A stretch of DNA of 64,000 nt, from positions 1,426,001-1,490,000 of the forward strand of contig JAZAYU010000114.1 of the NCBI GenBank assembly GCA_038501625.1, in the 5' to 3' direction. This DNA comes from Corbicula japonica. Lineage: Eukaryota > Mollusca > Bivalvia > Venerida > Cyrenidae. This document shows positions 14,501-43,967 of this stretch, one piece after another; position 1 is the stretch's first letter, and each line of letters starts with the position of its first letter. Below the pieces are notes generated by a model. That model searched no databases. It was not told the origin of the DNA and saw only the letters and a list, made by a program, of their open reading frames with translations. A program made the translations under genes and the position numbers.

Positions 14501-17430
14501 TCCCATTCCCCCCCCCCTTGTTTACATGATCAAGATGCTGAATATAGAAAGTTAGTATAGATTTTTCATCCGGAAAGTACCAAAGGAATTGCCATGTACG
14601 TGGTAGGACAATTTTGAAAGATACTGTTGAATTTAAATAGAGCAAATTCATTTAATGTGGTTAGTGCTATGATAATACCTGCATGAACTCTTACACTCAA
14701 CATCTAACATCTTTTAAATGTCGTCCACATATAACACATCTGTGTTATACTTCTCTTGTTATTTGTAGCATTATCTTTCAAAGTTCGCATTCCTTCTCGA
14801 AATAATTGTATTTTCTTAAGGTGGTATCATTTGTCACAATATACTTTTAAAGTTGGGGGAGTGTGGTTTCCTGTTTTCATTAAATTTCATGTTATTTAAT
14901 AATTAAAATATTCTTATTACTTCAGATATCAATTATAGCGCATATAAATGTTACAGGTCAATCAGGAATTATAAAAAATAAAAATATGAAACAATTTCTC
15001 TCACTGAGTGTAGCCTTATTGCCGGGAGTCCAAACTTCCAAATTATCCACTATAGTATTAAACTACAGTCACAGGAAGGTTGTCTATATCAAGGTTAACA
15101 ATGTCTTAGAATTTAGTTCAATAAACTTTACTAGAACAATAGCAAAACATGTTTCTCCACGTGACTACTAAAGGAAAATTTGACATTCATGTTTGCATTG
15201 TTTATAACTATTGTTCTAGTAAAGTTTATTGAACTAATTTCTAAGACATTGTTAACCTTGATATAGACAACCTTCCTGTGACTGTAGTTTAATACTATGG
15301 TGGATAATTTGGAAGTTTGGACTCCCGGCAATAAGGCTACACTCAGTGAGAGAAATTGTTTCATATTTCTAATTTTTTATAATTCCTGATTGACCTGTAA
15401 CATTTATATGCCCTATAAATGATATCTGAAGTAATAAGAATATTTTTAATTATTAAATAACATGAAATTTTATGAAAACAGGAAACCACACTCCCCCCCA
15501 ACTTTAAAAGTATATTGTGACAAATGATACCACCTTAAAATGCACTACTTTTTATGCCACACAACTACTAAATCTTTCAGGCGTAACTAAACTACTCATG
15601 CTTCCAGTTGCTTGTTCACTGTCGTAGCTGGTCGTTATTTCACTCTACATTTGTTAGCTGGAGTTTTTGGCATGGATGCTCCAAAATTACACGGAAACTT
15701 ACTATCAATCGCTCAGCATTCGTGGAATGGTGTGCTGCATTGTGCTTCACACCTGTGCAGAACATTTCGGCCTGCTCTCGCGGTGACCCCAAAACCCCAC
15801 TTACTTGATACGCTCTCGTGGTCGCAATGATACACCCGAAGTTAAAGACTGCGCGTCGCAGAGTTCACGGCATCGTTACTTAAGACTGTCGCGCATGCGC
15901 GCTCCAGTCTAAAAACGTTGGTTCTTCTAATCTGATACTCTAGTGTCCAAGGTTATAAAGCTGAGCATGGAAACCAGTCTCAAATCTCAAGCATCTGATT
16001 GGCTGAAATGGCGACCAGTCGCCATTTCAGCCAATCAGATGCTTGAGATTTGAGACTGGTTTCCATGCTCAATTTTATAACCTTGGGTAGAGATCTATGC
16101 CAATGTTCCATTTTGAGTTTTATTTTTGTGCATACCGAAAATGATTTCAACCTTGTCATTTACAGAAAAGCAGATAACTGATTGGCTTACTAGTGTCACG
16201 TGACTGCGTTATCCGGGCTCTTTTTATAATACCGACATAATATTTTTCGGTAATATTCTTTTGATCTCTTAATTTTACGTTTTCGTTTGGTGTTTTATAT
16301 CACTTTTGTTGCTGTTTTCAGATCTATTCACGACAACCATAAAACAATCATGTGTGGAGCCAATCGAGTGTTCATTCGCCTCCTGGGTAAGTGTCAGTAA
16401 TCTGTTTACTGGTGATGGAGTAAAGGATTTTGGAAGTTAAGGAATCTTTTATGATACCAAAAACTTTTATGAAAATTCAACAGAATTTACATCGATTTTC
16501 TCTCCACTAAGCTAGGATTGAAACAAAATTGTTCAAATGGTTTAAGTGCAGGCTTTCGATAAATGCAGTTTTACTTACTTTTGTTCAATGAATAACATTG
16601 TTTTAACTTAAAAAATCTATTGGTATACCTATTAGTTTTACAATAATCAAATATGTTACCTTATGAATAATTTTAAGTAAACAATCATGCTGTGTTTAAA
16701 CAGCATGAAATGCAGTTTATAATTTAAATTGTTATGACAAAATCTTTTGAGTGTTCTTGAAACCAGCAAATACTCATAAAGGTAACATATTTTAACATGC
16801 GTTATGGAAATAGCTCAATTTATAACACATCGCAAAAAATCCCAACATAAAGTTGTATAGCTTTGCAGAAAAGCATATCTTTAAGATTGATAAATTAGGG
16901 AGGAACAGGGACTCATTTCTGTTAAATGGCAATGTTAATAGCAGGGAAAACGACTACTCAGAGGTTATTATAAACAGTTATTCAACCATTGGTATCGTGG
17001 TCCATTAACTATATGTTCTATTTGAGTGGTATTCTAGATTCCTGCACCAGCAGTCAGTGCAACGTGGGCCATATAATGTAACATACACTGACACGTTTCT
17101 CAGTTTACTGACAGATTGATGAGAAGATATTTTTCTATATTTCTAGGTACGTTCCCGGGAGCCGTGATAATGGGTTTGGCCACAGATGCTGGCTGTCTGC
17201 TTTGGCAGACGGAATGTGGCGAAAACACATCATGCTGGCTTTACGACATTCAGACCGTCAGCCGGAACTATTTCATTTTCGGCATGATCACTAAAATTTT
17301 GTCGTTAACTTTCTTCTTTTGTGCCCATCGGCTCTATGAACCGCCTCAGTGTGTAGAATACGAGTTACATGTACAGAAATACACACCCTTGTGCAAAGAA
17401 AACGATAAAGTCGAAGGCGACGAATTGTGA
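2505..17430 (+). CDS. Solute carrier organic anion transporter (SLCO/OATP family), complete, 13 exons
   Basis: Membrane transporter for amphipathic organic anions. Coding exons: 2505-2649, 3193-3270, 3835-3889, 4641-4789, 5188-5358, 5810-5912, 6317-6438, 6966-7226, 7888-8083, 9906-10059, 10834-11009, 16322-16386, 17147-17430. Lengths sum to 1959 nt (652 residues plus stop), within the usual OATP range, and every junction keeps codon phase. The N-terminus has a CGYGNCRPK segment, followed by NGVFN..VSTLERRFQLRS, typical of the first OATP helices. The superfamily signature is at about residues 241-253 (D-N-R-W-V-G-A-W-W-I-G-P-L). Residues 427-515 form the cysteine-rich Kazal-like extracellular loop (ECNSKCGC through NCSC). 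The C-terminal exon has the last helix and a charged cytosolic tail. The start is the first ATG in frame; an in-frame ATG also occurs four codons later. Exon 6 uses donor GTTAAG. Exon 10 could instead end at 10047 (TCA|GTAAGC), four codons earlier. Exons 3 and 9 are followed by tandem copies of their own donors. The specific subfamily cannot be assigned. Confidence 0.93.
2897..3120. repeat. Foldback (MITE-like) element, palindromic family P1, diverged copy
   Basis: The left arm (GTTATAAAACTGAGAATGGA..., then ACCAGTCTCAAATCTCAAGC) is mirrored by the right arm (GCTTGAGATTTGAGACTGGT ... AGTTTTATAAC). A second small inverted repeat around AGTTGTCGTTCCTTG / GGAGCGACAACTCTGG lies inside. Intron 1 of the SLCO gene. 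The best-preserved copy is at 15949-16088. Confidence 0.75.
3882..4226 (+). repeat. Splice-donor-anchored tandem array 1 (about 20-bp unit) at the end of SLCO exon 3
   Basis: The array begins at the exon 3 boundary (ATCGTCAG|GTACAGTAACG). About 15 copies of a GTACAGTAACG..TTTTTGTAG unit follow, with a period of 19-21 bases. Many unit junctions read TTTTTGTAG|GTACAGT, which pairs a short pyrimidine tract and AG acceptor directly with a GT donor. Copies carry GTACAG, GTACTG or GTACAT. A run-on reading frame from the exon stays open for about 26 codons before a TAA. Confidence 0.85.
4385..4487 (-). repeat. tRNA-derived SINE fragment
   Basis: On the minus strand there is an A-box-like GATAGCTCAGTCG and a B-box-like GGGTTCGAGTACT at tRNA-like spacing. 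The stems do not form a good cloverleaf, so this is a SINE head or tRNA relic, not a tRNA gene. Intron 3 of SLCO. Confidence 0.55.
5540..5780. repeat. Foldback element family M1, copy 1
   Basis: The left part reads CACAACGTTATGATTTTTACGTGCACACCGG. The right part reads the complement (CAAACGGTGCACACGTTATTTTCATGACGTTGTGGAAG...ACTACCGCGATTGTCTTTAA). The same pair of termini bounds copies at about 32790-33065 and 59475-59735. Non-coding. Intron 5 of SLCO. Confidence 0.7.
6597..6830. repeat. Dispersed repeat family D2, copy 1
   Basis: Repeated short modules resembling GTAGATCCAGATCAGCC..CACATCC..TCTGATCAGGATCTACAC, in both orientations. Related stretches lie at about 23340-23515 and 44775-44985. 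A short inverted-repeat element is likely. Confidence 0.6.
8025..9360 (+). repeat. Splice-donor-anchored tandem array 2 (about 65-bp unit) at the end of SLCO exon 9
   Basis: The last ~55 coding bases of exon 9 plus the donor (CATATAAAGGGAG|GTAAGTGTTATA) are repeated about 20 times through the intron. Donor copies read GAGGTAAGTG, GAAGTAAGTG or close variants, at roughly 8084, 8149, 8215, 8278, 8342 and onward to 9343. The final copies (after about 9000) keep the exon-like CCAGACGACTCTAG, whereas proximal copies share TAGAAGATTCTAGC, so the near end looks more recently homogenised. Two poly-G tracts interrupt the distal part. Reading past the first donor gives AGG TAA, an immediate stop. Confidence 0.92.
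9418..9580 (+). repeat. Dispersed repeat family D1, copy 2
   Basis: Contains the family landmarks GATTTCCAGAAAAGAGTTT, TAGTTACATGAATTTCAAAC, ATTGCTGTCCAAAACG and CCACTGAACCCCTTCTGGATC. Lies between donor array 2 and exon 10 of SLCO. Confidence 0.7.
10202..10312. repeat. Palindromic family P1 (partial copy)
   Basis: Ends CCTAAGATCATAAAACTAA and TAGTTTTATGATCTTGGG are inverted; the inner ACCAGTCTCAAACCTCAAGC matches the family arm, but part of the right arm is deleted. Confidence 0.75.
10433..10577. repeat. Palindromic family P1 copy
   Basis: Left arm CCCAAGATCATAAGAATAAG...ACCAGTCTCAAATCTCAAGC is mirrored by GATACTTGAGATTTGAGACT...TATGAGCTTGGGCC around a short centre (GCGACCAGACGC). Intron 10 of SLCO. 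Confidence 0.85.
12239..12420 (-). pseudogene. Fragment of hAT-type transposase C-terminal dimerisation region, frameshifted
   Basis: On the minus strand the translation includes GFSTLSRVKTKLRSRLNNST and further on MISMEGPDVLKFDYNKA, ending in a stop at 12239-12241. This resembles the conserved C-terminal block of hAT transposases and ZNF862-like domesticated relatives (C-E-R-G-F-S-x-x-x-R-I-K-T...). Just upstream the C-E-W-G segment lies in a different frame from F-S-T, so one base has been lost. It sits in SLCO intron 11, antisense to the host gene. Inactive transposon relic. Confidence 0.65.
12782..13132 (-). pseudogene. Possible N-terminal exon of the same hAT-derived relic or of an unidentified nested gene
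   Basis: An open frame runs on the minus strand from an ATG at 13130-13132. It starts MVVRKNDDSSILSYFKR, continues through a Ser/Pro/Arg-rich stretch with a possible SUMO-interaction-like EIEIIPDSP, and reaches DPKWKKVYFWLQEVGNG. The last segment resembles regions before the first zinc finger in vertebrate and invertebrate hAT-derived proteins (KIAA1586/ZNF862 type). No transposase core was found between it and the C-terminal fragment at 12239-12420. I do not recognise it with certainty. Confidence 0.4.
13133..14815. other. Intronic stretch without recognised gene (SLCO intron 11)
   Basis: Open frames here show no family features. The stretch is AT-rich, with (TATA)-like runs near 14090-14125. 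Nothing can be called. Confidence 0.5.
14816..15538. repeat. Large near-perfect inverted repeat (arms about 330 bp, 65-bp spacer)
   Basis: Arms 14816-15142 and 15208-15538 are reverse complements with few differences. The outer ends read TTAAGGTGGTATCATTTG and its complement, and the inner ends read CTAGAACAATAG and CTATTGTTCTAG. Because it lies within SLCO intron 11 the pre-mRNA would carry a ~330-bp hairpin. The matching open frames on the two strands are only a by-product of the palindrome. Confidence 0.93.
15949..16088. repeat. Palindromic family P1, near-perfect 140-bp copy
   Basis: CCAAGGTTATAAAGCTGAGC through GGCTGAAATGGCGACC is followed directly by its reverse complement, ending TTTTATAACCTTGG. 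The centre is GCGACCAGTCGC. The complete palindrome with very little loop and multiple copies in the window fits a MITE. Confidence 0.93.
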
Positions 17431-18675
17431 ACACGGTTCAGCTTCCATGTTTAGATCATTGTTTTAGACTTGCGATGTGATTTCTTTTGAGGTGCAGATA
17501 AATCATTGACACAAAGATCTGAAATAACGTCATGATCGACGACATTTTAATTCGTCGACGAAAAATACAGAGTTGCTGTTCCTGAATATATGAGTAGATG
17601 TAAGATGTCGTCGGATTAACATATTTGAATTATAACCTACTTATTTCTTTACTAGTTTTAACCTTTGATGTTTCGATGTATAGATGCAATTTCTCATGTT
17701 ACAATAGAAAAAACACAGTTTAGTTTCAAAGTAGTTTCTTTGTCTATCATATTCGCAAAACATTTATTTACACAGGAACACACATCTGGGATTATCTTCC
17801 AGAATATGTAAAATGTTCTATCACAATTCAACGATTCAAAGCGGAATACATAAGCTGGAAGGAAGCCTTCGCCTTATCGTAAAATGTAGTTCCATTGCAA
17901 CTAGTTTTGTAGCTTTGTAGTTTTGTAACTTGTAACAGTAGCGTTGTTTGTGCCGTGTGGCGGCTGTAAAAAGTCTCCCCGTACATTCAATCAGTGCTGT
18001 TATCAGTTACGTCCTTTGAAGGTCGTTGAGCACGATACTTATGTACTATGTTTATAGTACTTCTAAAATTCCTTTTGTTTTAATATTTCGGCCAGTTTAT
18101 AGATAGGTGGTTTCAATATCCCGGCCAATGTCGATTTGGATATTGTCCAATCACCCCCAAGGATATACTTCCTGCTTTTTAAATTTTGCCTTTGGCGTAG
18201 TCTGTGATATGCAGGATTTATATTCTAAGATCCCCTGTCAAAATTCTATTCTGTTTAGTTCCGCCCATTGTTTTCTCGTTTAGGGCAAACCCATTCTTTT
18301 ATCTGGGGACCATACGCCGCTGAATATGGAATGGTATTAATCTGAAAATACCTCATTGAAGGTTCCATGTTCACCGCCATATGCATACCATCGTTTGGGA
18401 TGGATCGAAATTGTACTATTTAATGGTGTAATTACTGAGTTGCGCTCAACCCGGGGCTAGGCGGCGTGGGCAGTAATAAACATTCCCATTACTGCCCATG
18501 AACAGGCTCAATCAAACCGAGCCTGCAGTATTTTCATATTTGTCGTGTTCGGTGGCTTTCAAAGTTCCCTTTTCATCTATTTGTGTAATTTTTATTTGTT
18601 ACCATATTATATACTGTTTATCTTTGTCATACTTTGACATTGTCAAATAAGCCACCCTCGTATTAAAATAAAGTC

Positions 18676-18703
18676 GTTATTATTATTATTATTATTATTA
18701 TTA
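18676..18703. repeat. (TTA)n microsatellite
   Basis: About nine perfect ATT/TTA units in a row. Confidence 0.9.
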
Positions 18704-19146
18704 TATGTTTGCAATCTTGTTAGTTTTATTGTTTCCTGGTCGCGTAAACATGTGACAATCGAATATATCTTTATATTTAAAGTGTTAAAGGGCACACGAT
18801 ATTGTTGTAAATTAGATAATACCAATGCAGGCCCATAAAATAATGTTCTGTGTTGTTAAGTTGTCAAACGCAAAACGAAGCAACACAAAACAATAATTCA
18901 AAATTGTATGCCCTCACGAGTAAAATGATATTGTGGTTTACAAATAGAATTTTCGGGATTTTTTAGTTCTTACTATTTTTCTTGACCTTTCTAAAATTTC
19001 TGAACGCATGTAAAGTAAACAATAATTAATAACATTTATTTGTGCAAAGTTTTAATGAACTGCATTTTGATGTCTAAGAAATTTTGATATATTTCTTTTT
19101 TATTAATGACAGTGCAATTACAAGTGCCATAACAGCACCTTAAGGG

Positions 19147-19318
19147 CTTACCACACTCCTCCCCAGCACGTTCATCGATAAAAAGAAAATTATCAAAATC
19201 TCAATAACGGCAAAATGCTGTTCAATGTGCAGTTTCATTGAACGGTATTTTACCGTTATTGAGATTTTGATGATTTTCTTTGTATCGATGAACGTGCTGG
19301 GGAGGAGTGTGGTAAGTT
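19147..19318. repeat. Foldback element (172 bp)
   Basis: Left arm CTTACCACACTCCTCCCCAG...CGTTCATCGATAAAAAGAAA...ATCTCAATAACGG is mirrored by CCGTTATTGAGAT...TATCGATGAACGTGCTGGGG...GAGTGTGGTAAG. A related arm (TTATTGTGACAGT..ATCGATAA) recurs in the AT-rich neighbourhood. Non-coding MITE-like element. Confidence 0.85.
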
Positions 19319-19374
19319 TTGTGTTTGAATGTAAATAAAGTTTTAGGGATTTTTAGGTCTACGATGCTTACATT

Positions 19375-19434
19375 TCTTAACGCATACAAAAGAACGCATA
19401 AAATGCATGCGTTCTTTTTTTGCGTTAAGAAATG
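19375..19434. repeat. Short inverted repeat
   Basis: TTTCTTAACGCATACAAAAGAACGCAT is mirrored by ATGCATGCGTTCTTTTTTTG..CGTTAAGAAA around a short centre. Confidence 0.75.
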
Positions 19435-21215
19435 TTAGAAAACTAGTTAAAACATTTATTTGTGCAAAGTTTTATATCTGTATTTTGCCATTGAATGATT
19501 TTGATAATTTTGTTTTTTTCATCGATTAATGTGCATTGAACACTGATCGATCCTTGAAGTGATCGCAAGAAAAGCTCCCCAAATTCAAGTTCTAGTTAAC
19601 GGGGGATATCTTAGCCATAGGGACCCGGTTTCAGCAAAAAAACCTCTAGATAGTGAAGTTGAAATGTTGAAATATAGAAGTAGATCAAAATATTACACAT
19701 CACGATCTAGAGGTATTTTTGCTGAAACCTGAAATCTTAGTAACTCCTCGAGGGATTTCAATCCTAACCCTAATCGAGAAAGATTGCTTAAGAGGTATAA
19801 TGATTGTCAACAGTCGATCTAAGTTTCCCTCAAATGCTTGAGCAGCAAAAACCCCTTGTCGTTGCTGTATCTGTAAAATTCTTGTAACGGGTTAGAGGGT
19901 GGGGTACGATTACAATTATCGTGTTTATTTAAACACATTGGGGGATAAGTCGTATGTGTGGTATCTGGATCTTTTTTGATAGAAAATGCAGAGTCCTGTG
20001 TTAAATAAAGAGTTTCCCCTCAAAAGAATTAAAAATAAGAATCAGATACTATATTCAACAAAGTTTTTATGAGCTTAATTTCCCTCTAACAAAAGGCAAG
20101 AACAAGATAACAACATAACGGAGATGAAAACAACCATAACAGATGATTATAAAGAAAATTAACACATATTTAACTGACATCATCAAACATAAAGAGCGCA
20201 ACAAGTACTAAACAATTAACGATTATACTAATTAATTAATTTAACTTTTATGCCAAGAACTTTCAGGGGTGACAGCATATGGTCGACAAGGTTGTTATGA
20301 ACTAAGTTTTGACGGGTACATTTCAATGATTTTATGTTTAAATGCCGTCTACAGTCATCATTGCACGTTCATCGATTAAATGGATATTATCTCTCTAAGG
20401 CAATGAAACTTTGTACAAATAAGTGTTATTAATGTATCTTTATCTTGCCTATGATATTACACATAAGAACAGTAAAGAAAAATACAAATGTAACTAAATC
20501 TAAAATTTCCATTAATTCTATTGAGATATTAACGTAAATTCATATTTAGATATAATTTTAGGGAATTTTCAGGTCTAGCTATTTCTCTTCACTGTTATAA
20601 CATTTCTTAATGCATGCAAAATAAAGATAAAATTATAACGGTTAGTTTTGCCATTTTTTTTAAACTGCATTTAGCCGTTACAGAGATTTTGATATTTTTT
20701 CTTTGTTACCGATGACAGTGCAATAATATTATAACTGAAGACAACCCTTTTTGTAAATCAGAAATGTAAAATTGAATTTTATATAAGGGACATGTGAAAA
20801 TCCGTTAATTGGGTCATGGAACCTGTTTTTAATGATTAGGTTGTCATTGGGAACAGTTTATTGCAGATTAAGAGCTCACTTTAAATTGTCTTTGGATAAA
20901 ACTTCAATTCAATACAAATGCATACACTTTGTTGATATTGTATTTGAACCAACAGATCAAATAATTATGTCTTTTGCAACATGACATCTTTTTGCAACAT
21001 GCCTTTCACTCAGTAATAGGGATACGCATTAAAATTTTGAGTTCACACAGAAAAAATAAATCAAGCAGTCAATCAGAGTTCCTACAATTATCCAATGTAA
21101 TGTAGAATTATTAAACCGAAAAATCTAAGTCAAAAGCTTGTACGATATTAAGAACGGGACGTAATTAAATTAAATAATGCATCTAGGAAACGGACGTAAC
21201 TCTTCCACTAAGGTA

Positions 21216-41146
<19,931 letters not shown>

Positions 41147-41198
41147 TCCGGTTTTGCACACCATCAACTGACTTGAGCAATTACCATCATGTAAACAC

Positions 41199-41216
41199 CC
41201 CGCTTTAAATATAGAC
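41199..41216 (-). promoter_or_regulatory. Candidate TATA box of ZP-A
   Basis: On the minus strand CTATATTTAAAGCGG lies about 60 bases before the ZP-A ATG (41146). This would give a ~30-nt leader. AT-rich DNA makes chance matches common, so this is only suggestive. Confidence 0.35.
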
Positions 41217-41698
41217 ATGCACGAGATTCACGCTCTGCACGAAGTCGTAGTGAATTCTGGGTATTAAAGCAAGTTGTGTAAGAAAATTTAGGATTGGCCA
41301 GTTGTGCATAAAAATCCCGTGCGCGTTCAGCGACAGTTTATTTGAACAAAGCGGAATACAACTGATAGCTTCATCCAGGTATTATACACTTAATTTTAAC
41401 TGATTTGATATTTTGTATAAAACTGAAAACAATTCATATTGTCACACCATATATCAAGATATCTGTCTATGATTACTGCCACCTCCTCTTTAGAGTGTTT
41501 ACATGTATGATAAAAAAACACATAGCCGTATAAATACTAGCGTCATTTCCCCTAAATTGACATGCTTCAACCCATTTATTAATAGCTTCAACCCATTTAG
41601 TAATAGTTTCAACTCCAGTGTCCACAGTGGCGTTGGCAGCGACAAGCTCAACTCTTTGAACCGAGTGAATCATTGTTGAAGTATTCCTACAATTATCA

Positions 41699-42055
41699 GG
41701 TCTAGGAAACGGCTGTTTTTATGGACTGTCTGTAAATTTACAGAATGTCAGTTTATTTATAGATAAATGTGTGTGTCTGTAAATTTATGGACAAGGGTTG
41801 ATACAAAAGTTAACACATTTTAGATATTCACAAATCTAAAGCATTTTTGTTAATTCTGATAGAAAAGAGCGTAGCATAGGACATAAATATAAATGGTTGA
41901 AGTTTGTTCACACTGCTATTTCCTCTCTAACAAAGTCATCGATGACCTAACAACATTTCACATAATCATTTGAACATAATAATGATCTCTTTAAAAAAGT
42001 TATGTTCATTTACAATAAAAATGCTAATTTATTTGTAGATTTTCATTCATTTTTA
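41699..42055. mobile_element. Element F1, uninterrupted copy
   Basis: Starts TCTAGGAAACGGCTGTTTTT and ends GTAGATTTTCATTCATTTTT. It matches the body of the interrupted copy in inverted orientation and contains the intact target ATCTATAAATAAACTGAC in reverse complement. It sits in the region between the two divergent ZP genes. Confidence 0.8.
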
Positions 42056-42995
42056 TGCCCCCACAAAGTGGGAGGCATATAGAGTTGCACTCGTCCGTCC
42101 GTCCGTACGTCCATACGTCCCCAAATCTTGTGGCATCAACTCCTCCTAAACTATAAGGCGGATTTCTTTCAAACTCGCACAGATGATCAAGCAGGATGTG
42201 TAGATGATCGTAAAGAAAGGATTTTTTCCTGCGACCATTTTTACCAGAGTTATGGCCCTTTGTTAATTTCAGTTATAAAATCTTGTGGCGTCAACTCCTC
42301 CTAAACTACAATGCAGATTTCTTGCAAACTTGCACAGATGATGAAGCAGGATGTGTAGATGATCGTGAAGAAAGGATTTCTTCCTGCGACCATTTTTACC
42401 AGAGTTATGGCCCTTTGTTAATTTCAGCAATTAAATCTTGTGGCATCAACTCCTCCTAAACTACAGGGCAGATTCCTTGCAAACATGCACAGATGATGAA
42501 GCAGGATGTGTAGATGATCGTGAAGAAAGGATTTTTTCCTGCGACTATTTTTACCAGAGTTATGGCCCTTTGTTTTTTTCAGTAATAATATCTTGTGGCA
42601 TCAACTTCTCATTTACTTTTGGACAGATTTCTTTCTAACTTGCACACATGATCAAGATGGCTGGGTAGATGATCATAAAAAAAAAGATTTTTTCTGCTGC
42701 CATTTTTACCACAGTTATGGCCCTTTGTTTATTTCACTTACAAAATTTTGTGGCATCAACTTCACATTTTCTATTTGGCTGATTTCTTTCAAACTTGCAC
42801 AGATGATTAGACATGATGTGAAGATTGTTGTAAAGGACATTGTCTTGCAACAATTTTCACCACAGTTATGGCCTTTTGTTTATGTTAGTTATTAAATTTT
42901 GTGGCACTTACTCCTCATTTACTAATCATGATCACCACATGTTGTTAATACCTGGTACAAAATTTTGTAACAAATGTTATTGCAGCAGTGGGGGC
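42054..42995 (+). repeat. Dispersed repeat family D3, locally tandem copy (about five internal units)
   Basis: Starts ATGCCCCCACAAAGTGGGAG..GCATATAGAGTTGCACTCG. Then a ~145-150 bp internal block (ATCTTGTGGCATCAACTCCT ... TACCAGAGTTATGGCCCTTT) repeats about five times with growing divergence. It ends GCAGTGGGGGCATCAGTGTC..CTGTGGACACAGTCTAG. The frames across it are repeat translations. Confidence 0.88.
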
Positions 42996-43967
42996 ATCAG
43001 TGTCCTGTGGACACAGTCTAGTTATCATCGGCGTCAGTATTGCTGTCCCGTTTTGATTAAAGTTTGCGTGAAACCTATTATTATCTATTACAACTGAAGC
43101 TTTCAAACTTGGCACACTTGTTCACCATACATTCAAGTGGCTCAGGGGCTGGGCATGTGGGGTGGTCGGGGGAGGGATCAGAGGTGTATGGGTGTGGTAG
43201 TCACATCATTTTTTATATTTAATTTATTCCTAAACTCAAACCAACAAAATATTTTGTTGTTGTGGTTGAGACTCTAGACCTATTCACCACCCTCCCCTTG
43301 TCAAAAACTTATTAAATGGTGGGATTGGGTAGGACATTGGGCTCACCGAGCTTTTAAATTAAAAAAAATGTTTGGGTTGATGGGGAAAGGAAAGGGGTCA
43401 GAGGTTCTAGGTGTTGTAACCCCGTCAAAAACATTTTTTTCTTTCTTAACTCAAACCAAAAGACTTTCCATTATTTGAAGTAGTGATTAAGGTATTTATC
43501 CATTTATGGAAGTCTGACTTTATGATCTTTAGTTAAACCTGGCATGACTTATCAAACATCTGCATTAAACGGCCACCTGCCCTAAACAGCGTTCTTCAAA
43601 ATGCCCTAAATTTCATTTTCGTTTTTATTTTTACTTGTGCAAACAGTCACCTGTGTTAGGCAGCCACATTATGCCAGTCCCTTGGGTGGTTGCTTAAAAC
43701 AGGTTTGACTACTATATACATGTATACAGCCAGAATGCTAATTATTATCAAATTATAATTTATATTTTCCTAGCACGGAGGTCTGACAAAAATCACATAA
43801 ATACTTTAAAGCTTAATATGACTATGTAAAAATCAAATCTGCCTTTTGTTTTTTCCAGGCAACTCTCTGGCGTCGTGTTACCATAAATGTATGCTAAGAA
43901 TCGCATTTGTAACCTTCTGTTACCAGAGACCGTATTCAAGTGTTTGTATTTTATCTGTATTTCAGGC

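Larger units (their letters stand above)
17431..21215. other. Intergenic region between convergent SLCO and ZP-A genes
   Basis: No exon found. It holds the SLCO 3' untranslated region (end not fixed), a (TTA)n microsatellite, two or more foldback elements and a stretch near 18060-18200 that is repeated at about 53510-53650. Candidate AATAAA signals exist near 18474 and 18666, but the AT content makes them weak evidence. Confidence 0.5.

Noticed and set aside
14986..15364. Two nearly identical small frames on opposite strands
   Set aside because: Explained by the inverted repeat; no coding features.
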